Positions 16,691-25,610 of a stretch of 38,976 nt of DNA are shown one piece after another. Source of the DNA: Paracoccaceae bacterium (lineage in GTDB: Bacteria; Pseudomonadota; Alphaproteobacteria; Rhodobacterales; Rhodobacteraceae); assembly GCA_024226455.1 (NCBI GenBank), contig JAAELR010000399.1, positions 1-38,976 on the forward strand, written 5' to 3'. The notes below the pieces were generated by a model. It was not told where the DNA came from, ran no database searches, and saw nothing but the letters and a program-made list of their open reading frames with translations. The stretch's first letter is position 1. Every line of letters starts with the position of its first letter. Made by a program: the position numbers and the translations under genes.

Positions 16691-18229
16691 ATGGCGCAAG
16701 CAGGCACCAAGCGAAGGGCCCGGGGCGGTGGCGGCGCGGCGCGGCGGGCGGAACGCAGCGCGGTCCGGATCGACACCGCTCGGTTCATCACCCGCAACAT
16801 CCCCAACCTCGAAATCCTGAACGACGAGGCGCTCGAGATCATCGAGCACAATGCCGAGACAGTGCTGGAAGAGATAGGCGTCAATTTCGTCGAAAACCCC
16901 ACCGCGCTTGAACGCTGGAGAAACGCCGGGGCCGACGTGCGCGGCGAGCGGGTGCATATTCCGCGAGGTCTGGCGCGGCAGCTATGCGCCACGGCGCCGT
17001 CGCAATTCACTCAGCACGCCCGCAACCCGGCCCGCAATGTAGAAATCGGCGGCAAGGGATTGGTGCTGGCGCCGGTCTATGGCCCGCCTTTCGTGCGCGA
17101 TCTGGCCGGCGGACGGCGCTATGCCACGATTGAGGATTTCCGCAATTTCGTGAAGCTCGGCTATATGTCGAAATGGCTGCACCATTCCGGCGGCACTGTC
17201 TGCGAGCCCACGGACGTAGCGGTGAACAAGCGCCATCTCGACATGCTGCATGCGCATATGACGCTTTCGGACAAACCGTTCATGGGCTCGGTGACAGAAC
17301 CGGTGCGGGCGCGGGATTCGGTCGCGATGGCAGATATCCTGTTCGGTGGTCTGGATGGCCGCACCGTGATGACCTCGCTGACCAACATCAACTCGCCGCT
17401 GACTTTCGATGCGACAATGATGGGTGCGCTCGAGGTCTATGCGCAGGCCAACCAGGCATGCATCATTTCGCCCTTCATCGTCGGTGGCGCAATGGCGCCG
17501 GTATCGGTCGCGGGAACCCTGACCCAGGTGCTGGCCGAGGCGCTGGCGGGCGTCGCCTACAGCCAGTTGATCCGCCCCGGCGCGCCGGTGATCATGGGGG
17601 CTTTCGTCACCTCGATCGACATGAACTCCGGCGCACCGACATTCGGCACGCCCGAGGCAAGCCAGATAACCTATGGCGCCGGGCAACTCGCGCGGAGGCT
17701 GAAACTGCCATATCGCTCGGGCGGCTCTTTCTGCGGCTCGAAACTGCCCGACGCCCAGGCCGGCTATGAGACCGCGAATTCGCTCAACACCGCGCTTCTG
17801 GCGGGGGTGAACTTCATGCTGCATTCCTGCGGCTGGCTCGAAGGCGGGCTGGTCAGTTCCTACGAGAAATTCGTCATGGATGCCGACCAGTTGGGCGCGC
17901 TGCACAAGCTGGCCGAGGGCGTCAGCGTCGGGCCCGAAGCCCAGGCGATGGATGCGATAGCAGAGGTCGGCCCGGGCGGGCATTATCTTGGCTGTGCCCA
18001 CACTCAGGCGAATTTCAAGGATGCCTACTGGCGCTCTGACCTGTTCGACTACAAACCTTTCGAGACCTGGGACGAGGAAGGCGCGCGGGACACCAAGATG
18101 CTCGCGGCAGAGCGGGTCGGGAAGCTGCTGAACGAGTATCAGCAACCGATGCTCGACCCTGGCAGGGCCGAGGCGCTGCGCGACTATGTGGCGCGCAAGA
18201 AGGCAGAGATCCCCGACAGCTATATCTGA
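16691..18229 (+). CDS. MttB-family (trimethylamine methyltransferase-like) protein, non-pyrrolysine
   Basis: A 512-residue MttB-superfamily TIM barrel. It shares with the paralogue at 6248-7798 the VGGAMAPVSVAG core, a downstream AE pair and a DMNSG motif, and the same basic, Gly/Arg-rich N-terminal tail. A C-terminal segment, VGPGGHYLGCAHT, is typical of non-pyrrolysine members. There is no internal TAG. Family members demethylate quaternary amines such as glycine betaine, proline betaine or carnitine, donating methyl to a corrinoid protein; none is encoded nearby. AAAGGA precedes the ATG. The two window paralogues are divergent enough to expect different substrates. Substrate is unassigned. 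Confidence 0.88.
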   Translation: MAQAGTKRRARGGGGAARRAERSAVRIDTARFITRNIPNLEILNDEALEIIEHNAETVLEEIGVNFVENPTALERWRNAGADVRGERVHIPRGLARQLCATAPSQFTQHARNPARNVEIGGKGLVLAPVYGPPFVRDLAGGRRYATIEDFRNFVKLGYMSKWLHHSGGTVCEPTDVAVNKRHLDMLHAHMTLSDKPFMGSVTEPVRARDSVAMADILFGGLDGRTVMTSLTNINSPLTFDATMMGALEVYAQANQACIISPFIVGGAMAPVSVAGTLTQVLAEALAGVAYSQLIRPGAPVIMGAFVTSIDMNSGAPTFGTPEASQITYGAGQLARRLKLPYRSGGSFCGSKLPDAQAGYETANSLNTALLAGVNFMLHSCGWLEGGLVSSYEKFVMDADQLGALHKLAEGVSVGPEAQAMDAIAEVGPGGHYLGCAHTQANFKDAYWRSDLFDYKPFETWDEEGARDTKMLAAERVGKLLNEYQQPMLDPGRAEALRDYVARKKAEIPDSYI

Positions 18230-18271
18230 GCCCCGGCGCGGCCGGAGACTTCCGACCGCCCTCTGACCGGT

Positions 18272-18565
18272 TCAGGCGCGCAACCCGGGCCCTGCCAGAA
18301 GCCGCGCCTCGGCAAGAAGCGCGATCAGTACCTCGACGTGGCGCGATGGCGTGTAGGATGCCTCGCCGGTCTGGCGCGCGTTCTCCAGCGATTCCTCTGC
18401 CGATAACAGCTTGCTGACGGCGGCGCGGGGGCTGGGCAACACGGCAGATTTGGTCAGCCGCTTCAGAACGCGGGCACGGTTGTAGTCGGCGAGCCCCAGT
18501 TTCGCGGCCCGGACCAGCAGGCGAGGGCGGCTCAGCGCGTTTACGAAGTTGATCAGATCGGACAT
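18272..18565 (-). CDS. DUF6477-like small protein
   Basis: A 97-residue, mostly helical cytoplasmic protein (MSDLINFVNALSRPRLLVRAA at the start, then YNRARVLKRLTKS and a C-terminal EVLIALLAEARLL helix). It resembles the Rhodobacteraceae-restricted DUF6477 family, for which I know no function. The ATG at 18565 has GGGAG 7 bases upstream; a TTG at 18571 is an alternative. It diverges from the DUF6456 gene over a 264-bp region, an arrangement I recall as recurring in this family of bacteria, which suggests shared regulation. Confidence 0.7.
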   Translation of the reverse strand: MSDLINFVNALSRPRLLVRAAKLGLADYNRARVLKRLTKSAVLPSPRAAVSKLLSAEESLENARQTGEASYTPSRHVEVLIALLAEARLLAGPGLRA

Positions 18566-18652
18566 CAGCAAGCTCCCGTTTCAAGTGCGTACTGGTATCC
18601 TGCAATCATTCCTGACCCTGTTGCGGAACCCCGGCTTATCCAGAGCGCTGCA

Positions 18653-18668
18653 TTAAGGTATTGTTTAC
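18653..18668. promoter_or_regulatory. CtrA-like box in the DUF6477/DUF6456 intergenic region
   Basis: TTAA-N7-TTTAC differs at one base from the CtrA consensus TTAA-N7-TTAAC. It lies 88 bases upstream of the DUF6477 start and ~160 bases upstream of the DUF6456 start. A single near-match in an AT-rich spacer can be chance. Confidence 0.35.
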
Positions 18669-18829
18669 GCCTGCGAAAAAATATGGCGATATTGTGGAGA
18701 CTTTTAACGGAATAGAAACTAAATCGCTCATAAGTTGTCGAGCGCGGAGCAATCACCGTTTGGTTCAGGGGACGGACCAGCCGGGGTATTCCGCCGCATA
18801 GAGATCACCAGCAGACAGGACGTCACAGC

Positions 18830-19948
18830 ATGACGACTGGAGAGATCCTTCGCCATGGGCCACCGGCCTATCCAAACTGGGTGCCTCAGGATGTGCGCAA
18901 TTATCTTGTGCATACCGAGGACGGTCAATCGATCAGGGCGCTGGCGCGAGCCGCGGGCTGCCATGCTTCGACGATCCTGCGGCAGGTCCGGCGGGTCGAG
19001 AACCGTCGCGACGATCCGCTGCTGGACAATGCCTTTGATCGTCTCGCTCAGGCCGCGCGTCGGACGCACCGCATACCCAGAAAGGATATTATTGAAATGA
19101 TGGCACAGCCGCAAAGCGCGACCCTTCCCGATGACAGCAAGATCGAGGCCGAGGCGCGACGCATCCTTCGCCGGCTGGCGGAACCGGATGCCTGTCTGGC
19201 CATCGCGCCACAGATGAGCAAGGCCGTCGTGGTGCGCGAGACCTCGGACGGACGTACCGTCCGCACCGGAGTTCTCGACCGCTCCGTCGCCGAGGCTTTT
19301 TTGGTCAAGGATTGGATCGAACCCCAAAGCCACGGCAAGGTGGCGCGCTATGGCATCAGCCCCGCCGGCCGCGCCGCGCTGAAGCGCCTGTTGTCGGAGC
19401 GCGAGTCAGAGCGGCAAGGCTTTGCCGAGGCGCCAGCCGTCTTCGCCGAGCAGCACCGCGAATGGGGCGAACGCCAAATCCGCCAGGGTGACGCAGAAAG
19501 CTCCAAGCGGGTACGCTACAACGTGATCGAAAGCCCTCTGGCCGCCCTGGCTCGGCGGCGAAACAAGGACGGAATCCCCTTCTTGGACAACGACCTGGTG
19601 GCGGCCGGGGAACGGCTGCGCGAGGATTTCGAGTTGGCCCAGATGGGGCCACGCGTGGCGCAGAACTGGGACCGGTTCCTGACCGGTGGCGACCGGGGCG
19701 GGTTCGATTCGGGCGGTGGCAGCGGGTCGGAAGCGGCACGCGGCCGGGTGGCACGAGCACTGACAGATCTCGGCCCCGGGCTGGGCGACGTGGTGCTGCG
19801 GATCTGCTGCTTTCTCGAAGGTATGGAACAGGCCGAAAAGCGCATGGGCTGGTCGCAGCGGTCCGGCAAGATCGTTTTGCGGATCGCGCTGCAGCGGCTG
19901 CACCGGCACTATGCCGCACTCGGCAGCGGCAGCGGCCTGATCGGGTAG
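18830..19948 (+). CDS. helix-turn-helix protein with C-terminal DUF6456 domain
   Basis: A 372-residue cytoplasmic protein. Residues ~23-55 form an HTH (IRALARAAGCHASTILRQVRR) that reads like a DNA-binding helix pair. Residues ~105-190 form a winged-helix-like middle region ending VARYGISPAGRAALKRL. Residues ~235-365 match DUF6456, with YNVIESPLAALARRR, FLDNDLVAAGERLREDFE, ARALTDLGPGLGDVV and a final SGKIVLRIALQRLHRHY segment that looks like a further HTH. A Gly/Ser-rich linker at ~290-300 separates parts. It is probably a transcription regulator; targets are unknown. The ATG follows AGGA at ~9 bases. It is divergent from DUF6477. Confidence 0.8.
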   Translation: MTTGEILRHGPPAYPNWVPQDVRNYLVHTEDGQSIRALARAAGCHASTILRQVRRVENRRDDPLLDNAFDRLAQAARRTHRIPRKDIIEMMAQPQSATLPDDSKIEAEARRILRRLAEPDACLAIAPQMSKAVVVRETSDGRTVRTGVLDRSVAEAFLVKDWIEPQSHGKVARYGISPAGRAALKRLLSERESERQGFAEAPAVFAEQHREWGERQIRQGDAESSKRVRYNVIESPLAALARRRNKDGIPFLDNDLVAAGERLREDFELAQMGPRVAQNWDRFLTGGDRGGFDSGGGSGSEAARGRVARALTDLGPGLGDVVLRICCFLEGMEQAEKRMGWSQRSGKIVLRIALQRLHRHYAALGSGSGLIG

Positions 19949-20004
19949 CGCCCGACTGGAGGGTGCGGATTTCCGCTATCGGGCGATCGGAGCCGCCGTA
20001 AGCA

Positions 20005-20034
20005 AAGCGCCCGACCGTTTCCGGTCGGGCGCTT
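20005..20034. terminator. bidirectional terminator between DUF6456 gene and peroxiredoxin gene
   Basis: AAGCGCCCGACCG (20005-20017) and CGGTCGGGCGCTT (20022-20034) make a perfect 13-bp stem with a TTTC loop. It lies between two convergent genes and can act in both directions, although T-runs are short. Confidence 0.75.
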
Positions 20035-20074
20035 GATCGCCGCAGCCCCGGCCAGGGTCAGCAGTTTTGTCGGT

Positions 20075-20614
20075 TCAGGCGGGCTTGTTGGCGCGCAGCC
20101 AGGCCAGCACCGTTTCCGGCGAGCTTTCCCCATAGGGATCGGCGCCGTGGTTGTCCTCGCGACCGGGCTCTTCGAACCAGGCTTCGACCACGCCGTCATT
20201 GACCACCGCCGCGTAACGCCAGGACCGCATGCCAAAGCCCAGGTTGTCCTTGACCACCAGCATGCCCAAAAGCCGGTTGAAAACGCCCGAACCGTCCGGG
20301 ATCACCTTGACGTTTTCCAGATTCTGAGCCCGCGCCCAGGCATTCATCACAAAGGTGTCATTGACCGACATGCAATAGATCTCGTCGATGCCCTCGGCCC
20401 GGAAATCGCCGTGACCGTTCTCGTAGCCGGGCAACTGATAGGTCGAGCAGGTCGGGGTGAACGCGCCGGGCAGCGAGAACAGCACGACGCGTTTGCCGGC
20501 GAAATAATCCGCCGTGGTCATGTCTTGCCAGCGGAACGGGTTGTCGCCGCCGATGCTTTCATCGCGCACACGGGTGTGAAACGTCACATCGGGAAGTTGC
20601 ACGCCTGGTTTCAT
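20075..20614 (-). CDS. Prx5-type peroxiredoxin
   Basis: A 179-residue cytoplasmic thiol peroxidase reducing H2O2 and alkyl hydroperoxides. The active-site loop is LPGAFTPTCSTYQLPGYE, with the peroxidatic cysteine at C56 and the upstream Thr/Pro of the PxxxT/SxxC motif. YCMSVNDTFVMNAWA follows, as in the Prx5/AhpE-like group with a second cysteine at C81. There is no fused glutaredoxin domain, so reduction must come from a separate partner. AAAGGAG lies 7 bases before the ATG. A weak minus-strand TTGCCG/TATAAA promoter (20677-20703, 15-base spacer) is possible. It diverges from lipA. Confidence 0.92.
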   Translation of the reverse strand: MKPGVQLPDVTFHTRVRDESIGGDNPFRWQDMTTADYFAGKRVVLFSLPGAFTPTCSTYQLPGYENGHGDFRAEGIDEIYCMSVNDTFVMNAWARAQNLENVKVIPDGSGVFNRLLGMLVVKDNLGFGMRSWRYAAVVNDGVVEAWFEEPGREDNHGADPYGESSPETVLAWLRANKPA

Positions 20615-20784
20615 GGTCGGACTCCTTTTGGCTTTCTGACTTCGGGCAACGCAAGACCGCGCTGTCTTGGGGGCAATTTATAACGATTCTAAACTGGCGG
20701 CAATCTCTTCGGGTAGCGGACATGCATAATTTGCACGACAAGCCGCTTGGCGCGCCGTTATAAGGCCTCAATCAAGAGGACGAT

Positions 20785-21738
20785 ATGCGCGATCTGAAAA
20801 ACCCCGGCCAGCGCCACCCCGAAAAGGCGCACCGCGCCGACAATGCCCAACCCAAGAAGCCCAGTTGGATTCGCGTCAAGGCGCCCGGCGGCAAGGGCTA
20901 TGCCGATACCCACCGGACTTTGCGTGAGAACGGGCTGGCCACGGTCTGCGAAGAGGCCGGATGTCCCAATGTGGGCGAATGCTGGAGCCAGGGACACGCC
21001 ACCATGATGATCATGGGCGAGGTCTGCACCCGCGGCTGCACCTTTTGCAACGTCGCCACCGGTCGCCCGAATGCGCTGGATGCGTTCGAGCCGGGCCGGG
21101 TGGCGGATGCGGTCAGGAAACTGGGGCTGAAGCATGTGGTGATCACATCCGTGGACCGCGACGACGTTGCCGATGGCGGCGCCGAGCATTTCGCCCAGAC
21201 CATCCGAGCGGTCCGGCAACAATCTCCGGGTACCACTATCGAAATTCTGACGCCTGACTTTTTAAAATGCGACCCCAGTGTGTTGGATGTCGTTGTTCAG
21301 GCAAGACCCGACGTCTTCAACCACAATCTTGAAACCGCCCCGGGGCTCTACCCCTCAGTCCGCCCGGGAGCGCGCTATTTCCACAGCCTGCGGCTGCTGC
21401 AGCGGGTCAAGGAACTTGATCCATCGATGTTCACCAAGTCGGGCATTATGGTGGGGCTGGGCGAGGACCGGCAGGGCGTGCTGCAAGTGATGGACGACAT
21501 GCGTGCGGCGGATATCGATTTTCTGACCATCGGCCAGTATCTGCAGCCGACCCCGAAACATCACGTGGTCGACCGTTTCGTCACCCCCGAAGAGTTTGCC
21601 AGCTATGAAAAAGCGGCCTTTGGCAAGGGTTTCGGCATGGTTTCGGCCACACCTCTGACGCGTTCGAGCTACCACGCGGGCGCCGATTTCGCCCGGTTGC
21701 GCGCGGCGCGGCAGGCAAAGCTGAAAGCGGAGCGGTAG
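20785..21738 (+). CDS. lipA: lipoyl synthase
   Basis: A 317-residue radical SAM enzyme that inserts two sulfurs into protein-bound octanoyl groups to make lipoyl cofactors of 2-oxoacid dehydrogenases and the glycine cleavage system. The auxiliary cluster cysteines are C55, C60 and C66 ([12 protein letters not shown]), and the radical SAM cluster cysteines C81, C85 and C88 (CTRGCTFC). The C-terminal [10 protein letters not shown] carries the conserved serine that ligates the auxiliary cluster. The ATG is preceded by AGAGG. Length and motifs are complete. It is divergent from the peroxiredoxin gene and convergent with a porin-like gene. Confidence 0.97.
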   Translation: MRDLKNPGQRHPEKAHRADNAQPKKPSWIRVKAPGGKGYADTHRTLRENGLATVCEEAGCPNVGECWSQGHATMMIMGEVCTRGCTFCNVATGRPNALDAFEPGRVADAVRKLGLKHVVITSVDRDDVADGGAEHFAQTIRAVRQQSPGTTIEILTPDFLKCDPSVLDVVVQARPDVFNHNLETAPGLYPSVRPGARYFHSLRLLQRVKELDPSMFTKSGIMVGLGEDRQGVLQVMDDMRAADIDFLTIGQYLQPTPKHHVVDRFVTPEEFASYEKAAFGKGFGMVSATPLTRSSYHAGADFARLRAARQAKLKAER

Positions 21739-21780
21739 ACGCCCCCCGGGGCTGACGGTTCCCGTCGAAAGCCCGCAGGC

Positions 21781-22662
21781 TCAGAACTGCCAGTCGAGGA
21801 ACGCGTTCAGCATAGGCGCGGCACCTGCATCGGTGGCGATGCCGGTCGAGACGGCCAGGCTGTCGCCGATCTCGTACCGCGCCCTGACCCCGCCCGTGGC
21901 ACTGCCGCCATCGACGGGTAGCTGCACCACGGCGCCGAGGGACAGTTGGTCGGATACCGCGAATGTGGCAAATGCTTCGGCCAGATGGCTGGCCCCGGCG
22001 GCCCCCGGCGCATAATAGCCGATCCCTGCCTCGACCGCGCCGAAACTGCGGACTGCCTGGGTTTTGGCGCTGAATTCGCCATCGGTCAGTTCCACCGCGC
22101 CGGAAAGCTGCCAATCGCCGATCTCGGTGCCTAGCCCCAGCCCAGCCACGGTGGCACCGGGTGCCGCGGCGCTGTGCACCGACACCGCATAGCGCAGCCG
22201 GTCGGTATCGCCGGCGAGGCTGACACCATATGGCAGCCAGTTGGCGAACATGGCGCCAAAGGTGGCGGCACTGCGGGTCTGGTTTGTGATGTCGATTGCG
22301 AGGGCCGGGAAACCCGCCTCCAGTGCCGAGACGGCGAAACCATCAAACGCAGGGCGGGGCACGCCGACCGACAGCCGCGCGGCGTCGCTGAAATCCCAAG
22401 TCAGGGTGCCGTAGGTTTCGTGTGGTGTGTCCAGCGCATCGGCGCGGCCATAGACCCCCAGTTCCGCCCCGACCGGTCCCAGCCAGTCCGGCGCAAACCG
22501 AAGCGTGGCGTCACCGGTCAGGAAGGCATCCGCGCCGCTTGCGCGCCCGGAATAGCCCGCCGAAAGCCGACCCTCGAAGGTGAATTTCAGCCAGTCGCCC
22601 CCCGCCGACGCGACAGTGGGCAGAGCGGCCAAAAGCCACGCGGTGCGGGGAGATGCCCACAT
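21781..22662 (-). CDS. porin-like outer-membrane protein
   Basis: A 293-residue protein with an N-terminal signal peptide (~1-20, ending TVASAGG) followed by FTFEGRLSAGYSGRASGADAFLTGDATLRF and many alternating strands, ending LNAFLDWQF with the C-terminal Phe typical of Bam substrates. It resembles short Rhodobacteraceae porin-like proteins but is smaller than general porins. Its pore or ligand is unknown. The Shine-Dalgarno (AGGAT at some distance) is weak. It lies downstream of, and in the same direction as, the ureohydrolase gene 85 bases away, so the two could be cotranscribed. Confidence 0.75.
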   Translation of the reverse strand: MWASPRTAWLLAALPTVASAGGDWLKFTFEGRLSAGYSGRASGADAFLTGDATLRFAPDWLGPVGAELGVYGRADALDTPHETYGTLTWDFSDAARLSVGVPRPAFDGFAVSALEAGFPALAIDITNQTRSAATFGAMFANWLPYGVSLAGDTDRLRYAVSVHSAAAPGATVAGLGLGTEIGDWQLSGAVELTDGEFSAKTQAVRSFGAVEAGIGYYAPGAAGASHLAEAFATFAVSDQLSLGAVVQLPVDGGSATGGVRARYEIGDSLAVSTGIATDAGAAPMLNAFLDWQF

Positions 22663-22747
22663 ATTGCGCTATATCCTGCGTTGCAATTGTGGATAACATA
22701 CAGGATACTGGGGCAATTCAAAGAGCGCCCGGCGAAATCCCGCCCGC

Positions 22748-23707
22748 TCAGACGCCAGCACGGGCGTGAAAGATGAAGCCGAGGAAATTCAGCAACAGTT
22801 GCGCGGCCAGGACCGCGGTCGATCCGGACGCATCGTAGTCGGGCGCCACTTCTACAAGGTCGATGCCGACCACCTCGTTGTGGCTCGCGACGTGTTGTAA
22901 CAACTCCAGCACCTCGTAATAGAGAAACCCTCCATGGCTGGGCGTGCCTGTGCCGGGCGCGATCGAGGGACAGAAGGCGTCAATGTCGATGGTAACATAG
23001 ACCCGGGCGCCGGGCGGTAGAGAGGCCAGCGCCGCCTTGATCCCGGCGGCGCGGACCTGGCGCACGCTGAGGATGGCCGAGCCCATGGCGCGGGCGTCTG
23101 CATAGCCTTCTTTCGAAGTGGAAGAGACATTGCGGATGCCAAGCTGGGTCTGGCCTGTCACATAAGCTTTCTCGGCGGCGCGGCGCAGCGGGTTGCCGTG
23201 ACCACAGCGCACCCCGTGGCGCTCGTCGACGAAATCGAGATGTGCGTCGATCTGCAGGACATGGATGTTGCCGCGCCCGTCAAAGGCATCGATGCAGGGG
23301 ATGTTGACCGAGTGGTCACCGCCGATCACCACGGGCAGGGCGCCCGCGTCCAGAATGGCCTTTACGCCGGTTTTGATATTGGCGTGGCTGGCTGCGGTGT
23401 CGGTATGAACGATATCGGCGTCGCCGATATCGACGATGCGCACATCCTCGCCCAGATAGGTGGCGTCGTCCTCGTGGTCATAGGCGCCGGCGTGGCCGAA
23501 GGCGAAAAGGGTCGAGGCCTCGCGCACGGCGCGTGGGCCAAACCGGGCGCCGGGGCGCCATTGGGTGCCGAAATCGAACGGCGCACCCAGCACGGCCACG
23601 TCGGCATCGATCTTGCGCCAATCCTCGACATACGACCTTTTGCCGAAGGTGCAGATGCCGGTGAAGGGCAGGTTCAGCCGTCCGGTTTCATAGCCATGTC
23701 CGCTCAT
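22748..23707 (-). CDS. agmatinase-like ureohydrolase
   Basis: A 319-residue binuclear manganese enzyme of the arginase/agmatinase family, hydrolysing a guanidino group to urea plus amine. Metal ligands are present: H132 in GGDHS, D154, H156 and D158 in DAHLDF, and D241 and D243 in DIDAFCP. The PGTGTPSHGG motif follows. C246 replaces the Asp found in the usual DxDxxDP, which is not a metal ligand. I start at 23707, with GGGAGG 6 bases upstream; the frame runs open far into the neighbour but without homology. Agmatinase is the default call, but guanidinobutyrase, guanidinopropionase or guanidine hydrolase remain possible. Confidence 0.85.
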   Translation of the reverse strand: MSGHGYETGRLNLPFTGICTFGKRSYVEDWRKIDADVAVLGAPFDFGTQWRPGARFGPRAVREASTLFAFGHAGAYDHEDDATYLGEDVRIVDIGDADIVHTDTAASHANIKTGVKAILDAGALPVVIGGDHSVNIPCIDAFDGRGNIHVLQIDAHLDFVDERHGVRCGHGNPLRRAAEKAYVTGQTQLGIRNVSSTSKEGYADARAMGSAILSVRQVRAAGIKAALASLPPGARVYVTIDIDAFCPSIAPGTGTPSHGGFLYYEVLELLQHVASHNEVVGIDLVEVAPDYDASGSTAVLAAQLLLNFLGFIFHARAGV

Positions 23708-23843
23708 GCGCGCCTCCCGTTTCGGCGAAGATTGGGCCAAGGCGGACGCGCAGGCAAGCCCCCCTTGCGGCGTTCGTGACATTGCGGCAGCATGAGGCAA
23801 TCGGCTATGTAGCCCCAACACCGCCGAAACCGGAGATTCCCAG

Positions 23844-24806
23844 ATGCCCAATCCCGCGCAGGTTCCGTTCTGGCGGCGCACTCCGCCTGCGGTGTTTCCG
23901 CCTGTGATGGGGCTTTTCGGTCTGGGTCTGGCCTGGCGCCGGGCGGCGGAAGTATTTTCGGTCCCCACGGCGGTGGGCGACCTGATCCTTGGCGCCACCA
24001 GCGCCATCTTTCTGGTGCTCTTCACCGCGCACATGATCAAGTTCTTCATCCGGCCCGAAACCGTGGTCGAAGACCTGCAGATCCTGCCCGGCCGCGTCGG
24101 GCTGGCGGCGGCTTCGCTTTGCGTGATCCTGATGGCCGCGGCGGTAGTGCCTTTCTCGGAGCGGCTGGCCGCCTTCCTGCTGACCTCGGGGCTGATCTGG
24201 CATATCGCGCTGGCGACCATCATGGTGGTGATTCTGGTCCAGGGTCCGGCCGAACAGCGCCGCGCCACCCCGGCCTGGCACCTGTCATTCGTCGGTTTCA
24301 TCATGGCGCCGCTATCTGCGGCACCACTCGGGATGACCGGGCTGGCGCAGGCGCTGCTGGTCGGCACCGTCACAGCCGCCGTTTTTGTCTACTCGATCAG
24401 CCTTAGCCAACTGATCCGCAAATCGCTGCCGCCGCCGCTGCGGCCACTGCTGGCGATCCATCTGGCACCGATCAGCCTGTTTGGCGCCGCCTCTGTCCTG
24501 CTGGGCTATACCACCGCCGCGGTCGTGTTCGCCTGCATCGCAAGCGTGGTTCTGCTGGCGCTGATCCTGCACGCGCGCTGGCTGACGGTGGCCGGGTTCA
24601 GCCCTCTTTGGGGTGCCTTCACCTTTCCGGCCGCGGCCTACGCGGGTCTCTGCCTGGCGCTGGCGCCCCAGGGGCAGGTGTTTGTTTGGGTCGGCGGGGC
24701 GGTGCTGGTGGCGGCGACGCTGATGATCCCGCCCATCGCTTTCCGCGTCCTGAGACTGTTCGCCAACGGCAAACTTGCCGCCGGCACCAATGCCGCCATT
24801 GCCTGA
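23844..24806 (+). CDS. TDT-family (TehA-like) membrane transporter
   Basis: A 320-residue inner-membrane protein with about ten helices. The opening RTPPAVFPPVMGLFGLGLAWRRAAEVF resembles the TDT (tellurite-resistance/dicarboxylate transporter) family, as does the later LAIHLAPISLFGAASVLLGY helix. Members include TehA (tellurite resistance), SLAC1 anion channels and Mae1 malate transporters, all anion-conducting folds with five pseudo-repeats. Substrate here is unknown. CGGAGA is about 8 bases upstream of the ATG. It is divergent from the ureohydrolase gene and 63 bases upstream of modA, so it might be cotranscribed with modABC. Confidence 0.82.
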   Translation: MPNPAQVPFWRRTPPAVFPPVMGLFGLGLAWRRAAEVFSVPTAVGDLILGATSAIFLVLFTAHMIKFFIRPETVVEDLQILPGRVGLAAASLCVILMAAAVVPFSERLAAFLLTSGLIWHIALATIMVVILVQGPAEQRRATPAWHLSFVGFIMAPLSAAPLGMTGLAQALLVGTVTAAVFVYSISLSQLIRKSLPPPLRPLLAIHLAPISLFGAASVLLGYTTAAVVFACIASVVLLALILHARWLTVAGFSPLWGAFTFPAAAYAGLCLALAPQGQVFVWVGGAVLVAATLMIPPIAFRVLRLFANGKLAAGTNAAIA

Positions 24807-24869
24807 GCTTGCCTCTGGCCCCATTTGCCCACTTGCAGAACGGCTCTGCCTGCTGCCTATTCAAACACC

Positions 24870-25610
24870 ATGACCGCACGGATTCTCTTACTTATTGTTG
24901 CCCTCTGGGGGCTACCCGCCGGGGCAGACCGAATTACCGTTGCGGTCGCGGCGAACTTTCTGACCACGGCCAGGGATATCTCTGCCGCCTATTCCGCCGA
25001 GACCGGGCACGAGGTGGCGCTGGTGCACGGCTCGACCGGCAAGCTTTTTGCCCAGATCGTCGCCGGGGCACCGTTTGACCTGTTCCTGTCTGCCGATGCT
25101 GCCCGCCCGGCGCGGCTGGCCGAAAGCGGTCGGCTGGCCGACGGCCTGCCACCTCGGACCTATGCCATCGGCCGCCTGTCGCTGGTGCATGGCGACAAGA
25201 CCGAGCCGGGCACGCTGGAAGAGATCCTGTCGCGCCCGGACTTGCGCATCGCCGTGGCCGATCCTGCCGTCGCTCCCTACGGCGGGGCGGCGCGCGACGT
25301 GCTGCGAACCTTCCGGCAGGATGGTTGGGACCGTGGCCTGCTGCGCGGAGAAAGCGTCGGCCAGGCCTTCGCCTTTGTCGCCACAGGCAATGCCGATGCC
25401 GGGCTCGTCGCGCTGGCCCAGGCGCTGACATTCGACCGCGAGATCTGGGCGATGGAGGTGCCCGAAACCCTGCACGAACCGATTCTCCAGGACGCTGTGC
25501 TGCTGAAACGAGCCGGTGACAACGATGCGGCCCGCGCCTTCCTGGACTTCCTGGGGCGCCCGATCGCGACAGAGATCATGGCCGCGGCCGGCTATCGGAT
25601 ACCGCCATGA
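24870..25610 (+). CDS. modA: molybdate ABC transporter substrate-binding protein
   Basis: A 246-residue periplasmic protein with a signal peptide ending around PAGA. The mature start ITVAVAANFLTTARDISAAYSAETGHEV, the oxyanion-binding HGSTGKLFAQI and PFDLFLSADAARPARL, and PAVAPYGGAARDVL are characteristic of ModA, which binds molybdate or tungstate. I start at 24870, where the signal peptide begins; the frame continues upstream without a plausible start. No Shine-Dalgarno is obvious. Its TGA overlaps the modB ATG by 4 bp. I saw no ModE box in the 63-bp upstream gap. Confidence 0.93.
   Translation: MTARILLLIVALWGLPAGADRITVAVAANFLTTARDISAAYSAETGHEVALVHGSTGKLFAQIVAGAPFDLFLSADAARPARLAESGRLADGLPPRTYAIGRLSLVHGDKTEPGTLEEILSRPDLRIAVADPAVAPYGGAARDVLRTFRQDGWDRGLLRGESVGQAFAFVATGNADAGLVALAQALTFDREIWAMEVPETLHEPILQDAVLLKRAGDNDAARAFLDFLGRPIATEIMAAAGYRIPP

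Noticed and set aside
16691-18229. A pyrrolysine-type MttB with read-through of an internal TAG
   Set aside because: Neither MttB-family gene in the window has an in-frame TAG, and no pyrrolysine genes are present.
22748-24373. Ureohydrolase frame extended to 541 codons
   Set aside because: The upstream 220 codons are antisense to the TDT transporter; a good Shine-Dalgarno sits before the ATG at 23707.
24807-24869. ModE box or molybdenum-cofactor riboswitch upstream of modA
   Set aside because: The 63-bp gap has no TATA-rich dyad typical of ModE sites and is too short for the riboswitch.
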